Origin: Multifurca ochricompacta
Taxonomy: Eukaryota > Basidiomycota > Agaricomycetes > Russulales > Russulaceae
Assembly (NCBI GenBank): GCA_022496185.1
Contig: WTXG01000003.1
Span: 248,001 to 312,000, forward strand
Length of the DNA: 64,000 bases
Reading direction: 5' to 3'
Part shown: piece after piece, positions 24,996-36,056 of the stretch
Layout of the letters: every line of letters starts with the position of its first letter
Numbering within the stretch: position 1 is the stretch's first letter
Position numbers and translations under genes: made by a program
Notes under the pieces: model-generated
Told to the model about the DNA's origin: nothing
Seen by the model: only the letters and a program-made list of their open reading frames with translations
Database searches by the model: none

Positions 24996-25098
24996 AGGGG
25001 AAGAGGAAGAGGAAGAGGAAGAGGAAGAGGAAGAGGAAGAGGAAGGGGAGGGGATGGGAGGGGAGGGGAGGGGAGGGGAGGGAAGGGGAGGGGAGGAA
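24996..25098 (+). repeat. Purine tract: (GAGGAA)n followed by (GGGGA)n
   Basis: About seven GAGGAA units at 25000-25045 run into repeated GGGGA units to about 25098. All + strand bases in the core are A or G. Five or more runs of four G separated by single bases meet the usual G-quadruplex pattern, and the mirror-symmetric purine strand could also form triplex DNA. It lies about 300-400 bases upstream of the start codon at 24695. Confidence 0.85.
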
Positions 25099-25162
25099 GC
25101 GGATTGGATAAAATCGTCGAGCGAATGAGATTGAAGACCAACACAACTAATTCCTCGATGGA

Positions 25163-25222
25163 TGGACAAGTTCCAAGTTCAAGTTCAAGGTTCAAAGTTC
25201 AAGTTCAAGTTCAAGTTCAAGT
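25163..25222 (+). repeat. AAGTTC hexanucleotide array
   Basis: About nine imperfect copies of AAGTTC, with single-base slips such as AAGGTTC and CAAAGTTC, run head to tail. It lies upstream of the unrecognised minus-strand gene. On the minus strand it reads GAACTT repeated. Copy number may vary between strains. Confidence 0.85.
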
Positions 25223-26390
25223 GTGCAACGACAACGATGACGCGGACACGCGAATTGACAAGTAAAGTAAAGGAGAGATCTTCTCTTACTTTCTCTTCTC
25301 TCAATCTTCTACTACTTTACTCGAGGGTGTTGGTGGCGAAAGAACGGCGGAAGGTAAAAAAATAAATGTAAATGTAAATGTATGAAAGAAAATATAAATA
25401 TAATATAAAATAAAATAAGAAAAAATAAAAAAAGATACGCCGGGATTGTTAATTACTTTAAAGAGGTGTCTCGGTCTCGGAAATCTCAACTGGGTATGGG
25501 TTTTCTTTCTTATGTGATGGGATGGGGAGGGTGGGATGATGAGGGACGAATGGGTTCGGGTTCGCTTGCTTGAGGCAGTGTATTACACCTTGACTCGGTG
25601 TCCGCGCTTTGATCAAGGATCAAGGATCAAGGTGAGTTCAGGTCAGGTCAGGTCACAGGTACCTTCCAGTCACACTTCTTCTTTTCTTCTTATTCCCGCT
25701 GGCAGCCCATATCATATCATATCATATCATATCGAGGCTTTATTCACTCATCTCTCTCTCTACCTGAATTACCCTATTCAAAGAAATGATATAATTAATT
25801 ATAATATGTATAAATATATATATAAATATATAAGTATATATATTATATATCATATTATTATATTATATAATTACATTCAGATCGGATGGTTAAAAGGTTA
25901 AATGGGTTCCACGTAATCTTCATATAAATGTTTGCCCTCCTCGCTATATGTATTTTAGATGGTAGATAGTGATGAAGAACGAACAAGCACACGCGCACTT
26001 CTCCATTCCGTTTAGAAGATGTTTGAGATCGACCCAGCGAACGCGGCTTGCTGACGTCCTGCCCCATGCGATTTGGTGCAGGTCATCTCACTCTTACTCT
26101 TACCGCTCATTCCCCTCCAGCCAGACTGACACTCGGAATATTTTTACCGAGGTCCCCCACTCAATCGAAAAACGATCAACCCGTCACTTTTAGCCTTCCC
26201 ATCTTGATAGAATCACAAGTGAAAAGGTTGTTGCAAGTCAAGTGCAGGCCTCACCCCACTGATCAAGTGGAACGATATACATGACAACAATAAATATAAG
26301 AAAAAAAGAAAAAAAAAAAAAAAAAGAAAAAAAGAGGAAAAAAAACCGCTTGCGGAAAGACCAACACACAGTAAAATTGATTTTTGACAT

Positions 26391-27762
26391 TTAGTACCGC
26401 CTTCGTGGTGACCTCGAGCGATCTCGACGGCGATCACTACCGATACGAATCAGTTACCACTATCCGAATAAAGCTCAATCGGTATCCACGTACTCGTAAC
26501 GCGACGACGAGTGTCGCTCGGAATACCCACGATCGCGCTCACGCTCTCGGTCTCGCTCCCGGTGGTCATCGCGGGAGGAGCGATGCTCCCCACTGCGCCC
26601 AGCGGCAACGCCGCCGCTAGGAGCAGGAGGAGGCACTGCCTGCGCTTTGCGCTTTTCTCTTTCCTCCTTAAATTTGATCAGCATGTTCCTTAACTCATGG
26701 TATCCCAGATGCATCTGTGCCAGACGACGAATAAATGAACGGTCACCACAACAAGCGCGTGTCACAAATGCTTACTTTGCCTCCAAAGTGGTCAGCCAAC
26801 CGACGGTCAGAGTCTAGCACGGAGAGGTAAGCGCCGCATACATCGCACACGCGCAGTTTTTGGTGACCGGATGCACCGGACGTGTCGGTCAATTGCTGGA
26901 GATCACGCTAAACCAAAAAAATAAAAAAAACATTTTTCAGTTCGCAAGCACGGATGCAAACGTTTACCCACACACCTCCTTCTCTGCCTTTTCACTCTTT
27001 AAAGCCTCGATGGCTGCCAACTCCTTCATGGACTCTTCGACCTTCCCTTGCTCGCCTGCCCCGAACTCAATATTCACGCATCCCGGCAAGTGATCGGTGG
27101 AGGTGGGTGGACCTACCAAGCGCCTCAATCTTCTCCGTCCCACCCTGAATGGCTAGTTCAATTTCACCAATCTCACGCATCTGCAAAAGCCGTGATGTGT
27201 CAGTGGCCGAGGGATGAAAAAGAAAAGGGCGACGAACCAAGTTGGTCGTCTTGGCGTTCTCCTCTGGCGTCTTTTCCAAGCGCCTCTGTGCAGTCCGAAT
27301 ACGGCGGTCGCACTCATCTACAAAGGCAAATATGTTGTTCTCATACTCTGTCTGGAATTTAGCAAAAATTGGGTCGATGGGGTTAGCCTCGCGGGCAGTG
27401 AGGAACTCGGTTTTCAAGCGTTCAGTATGTGACTTTGGGCATGCACCGAGGTCCATTTTCTGAGACGGGGATAATAATAATAAAAAATGATGAGTAGTGC
27501 CCGGAATCATAAACTCGTGAGATCGTACAGTGTTGGTAAATAGCGTATGTGGGCAAGTTCCGCAAAGGAAGTTGCGACACACTTTTCGTCTGACCAAACT
27601 AAGTTAACAGTTGCAATACCCATCGCCTCGGGACCCATCATTTGCTAAGGGGCGGGGGTAATGTAAAGTGAGAAGTCGGGTCAACATTGTGTGACGAGGG
27701 TTTGTTCTGGGTGAGCTGCATACCTCCAATAGTTTGCGCTGCATTTCTGCTAGTCGACCCAT
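26391..27762 (-). CDS. LUC7: LUC7-like U1 snRNP component
   Basis: A splicing factor of the U1 snRNP that helps select weak 5' splice sites. Exon 1 (27724-27762) reads MGRLAEMQRKLLE; exon 2 begins at 27644 with QMMGPEAMG. The first zinc finger is VCRNFLCGTCPHTLFTNT joined to KMDLGACPKSH; the second is VCDVCGAYLSVLDSDRRL and DHFGGK joined to MHLGYHELR. A helical spacer (KFQTEYENN, FVDECDRRIRTAQRRLEKT) lies between them. The C-terminus is Arg/Asp/Glu-rich with RS-type residues. A 57-base intron at 26437-26493 leads to a last exon ending RSRSPRRRY and TAA at 26391. Between the WSDEK residues and VCRNFLC (about 27580) the frame is off by one base; AAG GTG instead of AAGTG would restore it. The rest is intact and length matches the family. 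Confidence 0.93.
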
Positions 27763-30700
27763 CCTTGCAAAGTCGAAGTTGACACGGGGATGTTGTTGAC
27801 CAAGTTTGAGTGAGATAGTTGGCGTTCGTTCACCGAGCTCGGTGTGTGCGGCGGCGGTGGCAAAGTAGCAAGCAACTATGTGTGCTGTCTGTGCACTGTG
27901 CCTTCAAAAGTCACATTGTCACAGGTCAGTCACACCACTCTGAATTGAATTGATTGTGTTTGTTGGTATTTGGTTTTGTGAGGCCACATTTCCTACCTGT
28001 TTATGATGCAAGTATTTATGTTTGTGTGTTTGTGTGTCGTTTTTGTTTGAGCGGATCTTCTCTCACGTCCGGCCTTATTCTACGCCGATACGCCAAGGTT
28101 GATTGAGAGATGACCGCACCGCATAAAATTAAAATTTTATTTTTATCATGCTTGGTCATAACTAGGTTTCAGTGGTCAATGACTGCCGGGTAATTCCGGT
28201 GCCCCTTTCTCCTTCTCCGTCGATTCCGTTCCCGTTCCCCCTTCCCTCACAGCCCACCTGCTCCTCTCAGACTCAGAGAGAGTAAGAAAGAAAGAAAAAT
28301 CTCACACCTCACACTCACACGATCGACCTTACGAAATCATCCTATCGTAACAATTGACGAGAGTAGGGATCAGGGGAGTGTGATCGGGTAATGTAATGAA
28401 GATTGCAGACGACTTGACGTTGCATCGTGTAGGGCAGGTGCAAGCGCAAGCAGAATACCCTCCCGAAAACCGGAATGATGGGCGCGACAAGATTATAGTA
28501 GATTAAGATTAATAAACTGGTCTATGGTTGTCGACGCTCCCCGCCCATCGCGCGATCTGACTTTACTTCAAGTGAGGTGGCTTGGTGACATGAGAGGAAC
28601 TAGCGACGACAATATGTAAATTTCTCGCCATGTCACTCTGCCATCAAAAAATTCTTCAGTCAACTCGCTCGGAACCTTATATATAACACACGTGGGTGAG
28701 TTGCCTTTTCCCTTTCTCCTTTCCCCAAACCCTATCCTACAACCCTAACCCTAACCATATACAGAACAGTAAACCAACTAACCCAAACCCAGTCCCATCG
28801 CCCATCTCCAAAAATTCCATTCAAACCAAACATGAGGTCCCCGTGAGTAACGTAAAAGGGTTTTAGGACTGCATCAGCTGCGTCATGTTCACAATTGAGG
28901 CACGAACGGATTTGCACTAAATTCCACGCACGCGAAGCCATTTGCGGTACATCGAAACTGTGCCCTGTGCCCTGACCGAGCAACGGAATAGGTTTATTTT
29001 ACGTAATATGCTTAGTTGGCGTTGCCATAGGCGCTTAGATCCAGAATCCCGGACGGACACGGAAATGATAACTCGCCGCCCGGTGAGACCGTTTTACCCT
29101 GTTGTTTCCGGTCTCCCCCCCTTCCCTTCAACCATGAGATTTGTGTCAAAACAGGTAGTTTGTGATTGCCGAAAGGAGGCGCAGCGCAGCGCTGCAGGCA
29201 GATTGACTCGCAGCCCTCGCTCACATCTCGTCTATTTTAACCGTTCCAATCAGGGGGTTCGAATCGCGAGCAGCGCCGTGACCAAGAAGGTTGGTGAGTG
29301 TGGCGGAGAAGAGCCGAGGGGTGTGGTGAGTGAAGTGTAGTGAACGTCTGCTGACCTCTCGGGGGATTGTTGTGGAAAGGTTTGCTGATGAACCGTCACA
29401 CGACCTAAAGCCAGGCTACACTTGATGATATCTGAATTGTGTGTCAGGGACTCGTGCGAGGTCACCACAAGGATCGTGATATGACCTTTTTTTTGATTAG
29501 GGGGGGTAGGGGGGGTATCTATCACGTTACGGCACTGCATAGGGATGCGATCCTTCCGAACCGTCATGCTCAATACGACGGAGGGGACGGAAGACCTCAT
29601 CTCTATCAGGACATCCCTTGGCGACATGGGGTGTGCAGAATGTGCAGCTAACACGCATGCCTAGGGTTTAGGTCGCGGAAAGTCGTATGCCCAAAGCCCA
29701 GAGTCCCAACCCGGTTAGTAACAACAATCGTTTCGAAAAGCCGGTCAACCCTTCCACACACACACCTCCAACACACGCCAGAGAACATGCCATAGACAAT
29801 GCAGTCTGCTCACTGAGCGCGTAAAAATATGTATTGAATCCATTACCTCAAAAAAACACAACGTGATGTCCAAAGTATGTTTTGTCACCCGATCCGCAGT
29901 CGAGGCAATACCAAGGCCGGTAATGTGCACGCTCTATAAGTCATTTCCGTTGGACAGGTTCTGGGAGAGTTGAAATTGGTGGATCGTACATGCTAGGCCA
30001 AGAAGACTGTCAAAATGATAAAGTAAAGATAATGAGTTCTGTGATTGTCCAGTTATAACCCAGGGTCAATGCGACTGAGGACTAGCATAAGTTCCTTCTT
30101 GGTCTGGCCGTACTTGACAATCAACCATCGATTGCGATGCATGGGGTATCATGTGCTATCAAGGACTATCAGCAAGGGAAAGGAAAAGTTACGCTTCAAG
30201 GAATTTATTTTTTTAACTTCCAAATAGATTCCGTTGCTGTGTGATCGCGGCACCAAACTCTACGCACTAGTTCGATTTTGATATAATCAAAACCATTGCG
30301 GAAATGCCTTGAAAATGAAATCGGGTGCATGCTCTCAGCCAGCGACTTGATGAACGTTGCGATGCCGACGCTCTTAATACGCGGAGATCTCAATATTCGT
30401 GTACTGACAACCTTGTTCCGCCTCGGTTCTTGTCTTCCATCGCTTGCCGAGGACCGTGGCATTTGATTCTCTAAGAAATATCATCCCCATGAAAGTATGG
30501 CGTCGAATATGGTTGAGATTAGTCGATGATTAACCCAGATCAAACAGCCACGGAATGGTTTCGGGGTGTCAGGATCCGAGAAAATAGGACTAGAGAGACG
30601 AACTCAATTATGAAGCATAATATTGATATTATTTTCCTTTTGTGGATTGACAATTCTGGGTGATTACAATGATTCCGTCGCTAAAGGGCTGCGCAAGGCA

Positions 30701-31103
30701 ATTTCTGGCCAGAAGCAACCCATCCCAAGTTGACGCACCCTAGTATCAACCAAAAGTCCCCCCCTCCCAGTGTAGAGAACAAGCAGGAAAAGATGTCAAT
30801 GATGACATTTATTTGCCACGAGACGAGGGTGATGCCATAATTTTGAGTTATGCGTACACCAAAATCGTAAAATCGCGCCTTGCAGAACTCTACTTTTCGG
30901 TTGAACGCTACTATCATTCCGTAAGTCAGTGAGCACTGGAAAGTAAGTGGACTGGTGATAATCAGGATGCTCGGTGTGCGAACACTGAAACGAGAGTGGG
31001 TGAAGAGAAAAAATAATCTTCTTAGGTCTGGACGCACAACGCAATCGGTCCGGAGTTCAGGGACATGAAATATAGTACAGTGTGATAGCCAGAAGACGTA
31101 ACC
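27763..31103. other. Gene-poor region of about 3.3 kb
   Basis: I find no supportable gene between the LUC7 start and the FRG1-like stop. The longest open frames (29250-29654 minus, 30681-31037 minus, 28942-29340 plus) have no recognisable motif and biased codons. Positions 27763 to about 28700 should include the LUC7 promoter. Positions 28741-28756 carry telomere-like CCCTAACCCTAACC. A B-box-like GGTTCGAATC at about 29250 is not part of a foldable tRNA. A decayed transposon or a noncoding transcript cannot be excluded by eye. Confidence 0.5.
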
Positions 31104-32126
31104 CTAGCAGAAACGATCGCTAGATAGAACGTATTCAGCTGGTCAATTAAAGTGATGAACTAGAAGATGCGAACCTCTTCAATTTCGAGCGGCGATCGAG
31201 AAGAACTTCCGCTAATCGTCCTTCGTTGCGTGCACGCTTGAGCTTTGCATGTAGGTTGAGTAGCGTGCATTTGAATGATTGCAAGAAAATTTCTCACTTC
31301 TTTCTTATCCTCCTTGGACACAACAGACCTTCCAGCGCCCCACGCTTGATATGTGGCACTAGAACAGAAAGCTGAGACAAGCGTAGAAGAGAAACAAAAA
31401 CAAGGACCCACTTTGTACCCTTTTCGTCCATTGATGGTAAGTCCAAGGTGCCGCCCTTCTTCCTCTCCTCTTCATGAGCCTCCTTCTTGTACTTACTCTG
31501 TATTTGACATAAAACCTCTCGTGAAACCCCACATTGTCACTGTCACCACGTAGCGCTAGCTGCCCACCGGCAACTTCGTCGATACGGAGGTATTTTTCAT
31601 AGACGTTCATGAATGCGACCATGCCACCCTCAAGGAGGACAGGTGACCATTCTTCCTGAGGACCACGCGCCTCGCGATCAGCCGTGACAAGTCCATGCTT
31701 GTCGCACGAAAGAAACTTGCCCTCCCCGGTACCCGTGCGTAGATTGACGGTACCCGCCCCTGCGACGCGTGTCGCTACCCAGACCTGTGAGACCTCGGAG
31801 GGGGTCCGTTCAAGAATACTGCCGCCCTCCTCGAGTTTCTCGAGTGCGTGCAACGCGATACGGTTCCGCGTCGCGTCAAAAGATATGCAGATGGGTAACG
31901 GGTCGGATGGATGAAAAATGAACGTCGGCCCCCGGATTTCGGTAGCCAGTTCGGGATGTACCCACTGTTCAGGACTTTCGTCGTCCTGAACATTATGGTG
32001 ACGACGACGAGATGAACTTGTGCCCTCGGCTGCGTCATCATCATTATACTTGCGCTTCTTTTTAGTTTTGTCTCCTTTGAATTTGAGCCTCGAACTTTTC
32101 CGTGCTTTAACGTCTGCATCTGCCAT
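31104..32126 (-). CDS. FRG1-like protein (fascin-like fold, RNA processing)
   Basis: FRG1 proteins associate with spliceosomes and nucleoli and can bundle actin; in fungi the role is inferred to be RNA-related. The N-terminus is Lys-rich (LKFKGDKTKKKRK), typical of nuclear/nucleolar targeting. The beta-trefoil/fascin-like part includes NRIALHALE, GEGKFLSCDKHGLVTADREA, GPQEEWSPVL and FMNVYEKYLRIDE, closely following the family order. After an intron starting at the KYR codons, an exon gives YQAWGAGRSVVSKEDKKE, then RNEGRLAEVLLDRRSKLK joined across a last intron to SDRFC and TAG at 31104-31106. That ending (KxxxDRxxKxKSDRYC-like) is conserved in the family. No frame break was found. It is divergent from the ribosomal protein gene over 174 bases. 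Confidence 0.88.
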
Positions 32127-32300
32127 GTTTTTGTTTGTTGCTTTAAGGAGGTGGGGAGGGGAGATGGTGCGTGGGAACGGAGGTCAAGTGACTCGAAATG
32201 GTAATATTACACGTGATACATACCCAAATCCGGATTCAGTCCCGCTTTCTGAACCCAATTTTCCGTCGTCGTCGCCGTCAACAACGTCTTCAAGATCAAC
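32127..32300. promoter_or_regulatory. Bidirectional promoter FRG1-like/RPL26
   Basis: These 174 bases separate divergent starts. They include CACGTG at 32210-32215 within ACACGTGA, and a CT/GTC-rich leader (CGTCGTCGCCGTC) just before the ribosomal protein start, reminiscent of fungal ribosomal-protein leaders. Confidence 0.45.
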
Positions 32301-33063
32301 ATGAAGTTTAACCCTGGTTAGTTCTTGCCGTTTCTCGTTGTAGATATACATTTTGCGTGCTGTGGAGAGATTGTGAGCATTTACAGCTGTGAAATTGAGG
32401 TGGATTGACGGTTTGTTACTCAGATGGGGAGGTCTTTATATGCGGGAGAAGGACTATGGAGTATCACTGAATGACGGTGCTGATTATGCATTTTTGCAGA
32501 TGTCTCTTCTTCCCGGCGCAAGTCGCGCAAGGCGCACTTCTCTGCACCTTCCTCGGTTCGCCGCATTATCATGTCCTCGTCGCTGTCCAAGGAGTTGCGA
32601 AACAAGCATCATGTATGCTTCCTTGCCACTCTCTTGAAATTCATTTACTGAAGTCACTTCTGTGCATCAGGCACGATCACTTCCCGTCCGAAAGGATGAT
32701 GAAGTGCGGATTGTCCGAGGGAAATACAAGGGACGCGAGGGCAAGGTTACTCAGGTATACCGTAAGAAATGGGTCATTCACGTCGACCGTGTCCAGCGGG
32801 ACAAGGCGAACGGTTCGAGCGTGCCCATTGGCATCCACCCCAGCAATGTTGTTATCATCAACATCAAGCTGGACAAGGACCGGTGAGTTCAACCACTTCT
32901 GCGCCTCAGTATTTCAACCTGATGACATATACGTGCGTAGTCGGGCCATCCTTGACAGGAAGTATCGCCCCAAGAAAGCAACCTCGTCTGAAGATATCGT
33001 TGTTGATGTGAGTAGCCTTTGCTTTCGTCATTACGCTTCCCAGCCGACCTTTTTTCCCAGTGA
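32301..33063 (+). CDS. RPL26: 60S ribosomal protein L26 (uL24)
   Basis: A structural protein of the large cytosolic ribosomal subunit near the exit tunnel. Five exons fit exactly: 32301-32316, 32500-32612, 32671-32882, 32941-33007 and 33061-33063. They total 411 bases in frame, giving 136 aa, the usual length. Exon 1 encodes only MKFNP plus one base, and exon 5 is just the stop codon TGA. Core sequence includes [33 protein letters not shown], the KOW motif [20 protein letters not shown] and [11 protein letters not shown]. The long first intron (183 bases) is typical of fungal ribosomal protein genes. There is no frame break, so this gene is a good control for the frame breaks elsewhere in the window. 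Confidence 0.97.
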
Positions 33064-33271
33064 TCGATTCATGGCTGGTCGCTTTGTTTCATATTGTCCT
33101 TCTGCACTATTCCACTAAAAGCACCCCATGTACCTATGCGCACATCCCCATGATATGCTTCATGAGCATTCACTACCGGAAAAGCGCGTTGTTATTGCCA
33201 GGACTGATCATGCGGCAAGACAGCGGCGTAAAAACAGTATGAAGTAGAGTCAAAGCGAGTGAAATTTACAC

Positions 33272-34391
33272 TTAGAAAATAACATCACCGTCCTTGCTGC
33301 TGAGGAGGTCAACAGCTGCGTTCTCGTCCTCCGCCGGTAACTCAAAGGCCTGCGCTTCAGGGGATCCGGGCGCTGCAGGGCCTGACCCTGACTCTGGGCC
33401 TTCCACCACCAATTCAGCCTTTCGCTTAGCCTCAGTGGCATTAGCGTCACGTTTCTTCTTTCCTTGCACTTTTTTAACCTGTCGTCCGTGAGCGTAGTCA
33501 GCGTTGGCTGGGATATAGTAAGCTGAAACAGACGCACCGGAAGAACTCTTCACGGTCCATCTCGTCAAGCTCGCTCACTATGTATTTGACCGTGTTGTCT
33601 AGCCGGGGGATAACGACGTGCTCGATAGCATTCACCCGGCGGTTCGTCGCGCGGATAACTTCGTCGAGAATCATGAACGCCGTCTGGAGCGACGCAAGCT
33701 CGACTAGCGTCTCGACTGCCTTGGCGTACACCTCCTTGGATCTTAATACCTGTTGGCCACCTCTCCCAAGACCGGTCAAATTGAAATCTGAATGAATTCA
33801 ATCCCAGCCCATCCCAGATAAATGTGGAAGGGGAAAATATGGGAAAGCACCCAAAGTCAGGAGACATATATAAAGAGAGAGGGAGGGGGGGGGAGAGACA
33901 GAAGGGAGGAGAGACAGAAGGGAGGAGAGACAGAAGGGAGGAGAGACCGCTGAAGATTCGTACCGGTGCCGGGGGCGCGATCTACTTCAAAGGCGGGAAG
34001 CACGACACCAGAGACGTTCTCCTGCTTAGCCCGTACTTTGAAGGATGCAGATTTGGCTTGCTCCTGTACTAGATACGCGATGTCGCCCGTGGCATAAGTA
34101 ACCTCCGCGAGGGAGAAGGACGCAAGTTGCATGACGCGACCCATTTTCCGTTTAGCCTTGCTCCCCCCAACCACCGCGCGGCGAGGTTAGTGAAGATGGG
34201 GATAGGATGAGATGTGATTCACAACACACTTCGTCGACTTTACGCAGGATCGTGCGGAAGCGCGTTGTCAATGCGTCGCGCTTTTTGGCGAGGAGAGAGT
34301 GTCCGGTCTGCGCGCCCTTGAGACGGGTTTTGGTGTTCGTCAGTGCCATACGTGTAGGAAAAATAGATTCTCGTGGACCCGTTCCAGACAT
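33272..34391 (-). CDS. VMA8: V-type proton ATPase subunit D
   Basis: Part of the central rotor stalk of the vacuolar proton pump, coupling ATP hydrolysis in V1 to proton transfer in Vo. It starts at 34391 with [21 protein letters not shown] and [14 protein letters not shown], the conserved N-terminal helix. Later exons give [50 protein letters not shown] and [18 protein letters not shown], then EFFR joined across an intron to [11 protein letters not shown]. The C-terminal tail is Glu/Ala-rich and ends at TAA (33272-33274). Length near 260 aa fits the family. It is convergent with RPL26 (208-base gap) and has XAP5 upstream on the same strand. Confidence 0.96.
33893..33946. repeat. Three tandem copies of a 16-base purine repeat inside a VMA8 intron
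   Basis: GAGAGACAGAAGGGAG is repeated at 33893, 33909 and 33925, followed by a partial copy. It lies in the VMA8 intron between the exon ending near 33958 and that starting near 33785. On the coding strand it is a long pyrimidine-rich stretch and makes this intron longer than the usual 50-60 bases. Confidence 0.85.
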
Positions 34392-34597
34392 GATGGTGGT
34401 AGGTGAAAGCCTGCAGCCTGTAGAGTGGCAGTGGTTGGGTACGCACTGAGACGGTACGGTACGAGATCAGAGGAAGATCACTTATGGGCAAACGGGCCGA
34501 ATCATCCGGTTAGAATTTAATTGATTAAAAAGTAATGTATCACAGAACCAACAAAAGAACAAGGAAAATCCAGGCAAGCAACTAAAGTTTACATGGT

Positions 34598-35900
34598 CTA
34601 AGCAATAGTATACTTTCCGTAATTCTTCTCTGGGTCAAATATCTGATGCAACCACGTAGTAGTCGGGTGAATAAGGGTTAGCAAATGGATATCGTGACAA
34701 CGAGACTGACCTCCCATCGAGAAGCCGGAAAAATGTGTTTGTTACGTTGATACCAACTACGCTCTACGACTTTGCCTGCATGCGACTCGTCCTTTTCTTT
34801 CGTAGCATCAGCAAGCAACCGCACATCGTCGTGGACGTCAAAGTTGAACAACGGTCCTGACTTGCCGCGCGCCTTGTTAATTATGAAGTCGTAAAACGTG
34901 TGATGCTAACAAACGAGGATGAGGTGGTACGTCGGAGTGAAGGCGCATAAATACTTTACGTGTGGTATGATGAGATCCTCCTGACAGGGCGAGTGAGCTC
35001 AAGCAGATAAGATAGGTCTAGTGAGATCCACTGACTTTGATGTACATGAGATTGTCGACATTAACACCTCTAAGTTCAGGGAACTGTTGCCGGCACCTTT
35101 CCAAGAAGGTGGCAATATCATCACCTTTCTTACACTGCAGACCCCAGTCAGCATCTGCAAAGTCCCAGTAACAGTGAAAAGAAAAGTACAACGACTCACC
35201 ACAACGCTCTTCCGATGGCCACTTCCATCCCAGTAGGAATAGGTAATTTCAATCTCCTCCTTTTTCATGTCTTCCTGTCGCTTCAACCATTCCTGTCGCA
35301 ACTGCTCTCGTTCGCGACGCTCAGTCTCCTCGCGCTCACGGTCGGGCAAAAAAGACGTGTCCACGGTAGGATTTTTCCTTGACTTCTTGCGTTGGAGTTG
35401 GCTCTCGACATTCGTGCTTCCGTTAGGGGTTGCAGAACCAGAGGTGGAATCTGCACCGTCTCCTTCCTCGTCGAGAGCGAAGGAGACTGTGGCCTTGGCG
35501 GACTTCTTCCGTTTCTTCACCTTCTTCTGCTCCCCCCTAAAAATATTCTCCACATAAAATAAGTCATCTATGCAAATTTACACAGAACACTTTCCTATTG
35601 CAAACGGTAGAGCAATAGGACTTACTTGAGCTCATCCGTGCGTGCTGCTTCTCGCGCTTTGGCTTCCTCCAGTTCCTTACGTTTCTGTTGGAAATCCTCT
35701 AGCTTGACGAGACCAACTGTACTATTTTTGAGAGTGTCTTCCATTGAATCATTTTGCCCGACAAAGCGGTGTGCTGAAGGTCGAGCTTTCTCAGTTTCAT
35801 TAATGAGCTGCTGCTTTTGGCGCTCATACTCTTCCCGAGCCTGATTACGCAGTTTGACAAGAGCATCCTCACGACGCCCTTCGGTCATGTTATTCGACAT
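34598..35900 (-). CDS. XAP5/FAM50 family protein
   Basis: A conserved nuclear protein linked to splicing and transcription (FAM50A in humans, XCT in plants). The start is placed at 35900, where [20 protein letters not shown] matches the family; a Met 24 bases upstream is also in frame. The first exon continues with [17 protein letters not shown] and [20 protein letters not shown]. An intron joins DELK to [12 protein letters not shown], a nuclear-localisation-like basic stretch. The charged middle ends with the signature [20 protein letters not shown], then [14 protein letters not shown]. Further exons give [27 protein letters not shown] and [13 protein letters not shown] before TAG at 34598-34600. 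No frame break was found. It is divergent from the mitochondrial ribosomal protein gene. Confidence 0.95.
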
Positions 35901-36056
35901 AATGGTAAATTGAGGCAGGGACAAAGGATGGGGCAGTCGCGTGTGGGTGAGTGTGCGTGTGTGAGAAAGAGAGAGTGACTGTGTGTATGCGTGTTGAGGG
36001 CGGGGACTGAGTTTGAATCGACGACGACGACGACTTCAATCCCTTCTCAGACTATC
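35901..36056. promoter_or_regulatory. Bidirectional promoter XAP5/mitochondrial uS13
   Basis: A 156-base spacer with a GT-rich stretch (GTGTGGGTGAGTGTGCGTGTG near 35940-35962) and four tandem CGA units near 36020-36032. No known box was identified. Confidence 0.4.

Larger units (their letters stand above)
24696..26390. other. Long intergenic region with several simple repeats, no gene seen
   Basis: These 1,695 bases contain the upstream region of the unrecognised minus-strand gene and the 3' side of LUC7. Main contents are a purine tract (24996-25098), an AAGTTC array (about 25163-25222), an ATATC pentanucleotide array (about 25709-25733), and extremely AT-rich DNA at 25780-25880. Open frames on both strands are repeat-derived or random and show no family features. 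Confidence 0.6.

Noticed and set aside
24641..25195. 184-codon minus frame over the purine tract
   Set aside because: Nearly all Leu/Pro/Ser from the reversed G/A repeats; a repeat product, not a protein.
25536..25901. 121-codon + frame near 25.7 kb
   Set aside because: Its second half is translated from an extremely AT-rich stretch and an ATATC microsatellite; no protein features.
29240..29275. B-box-like GGTTCGAATC suggesting a tRNA gene
   Set aside because: The flanking bases cannot form a proper T-arm stem (second pair is G-G) and no A-box or acceptor stem lies at the right distance on either strand.
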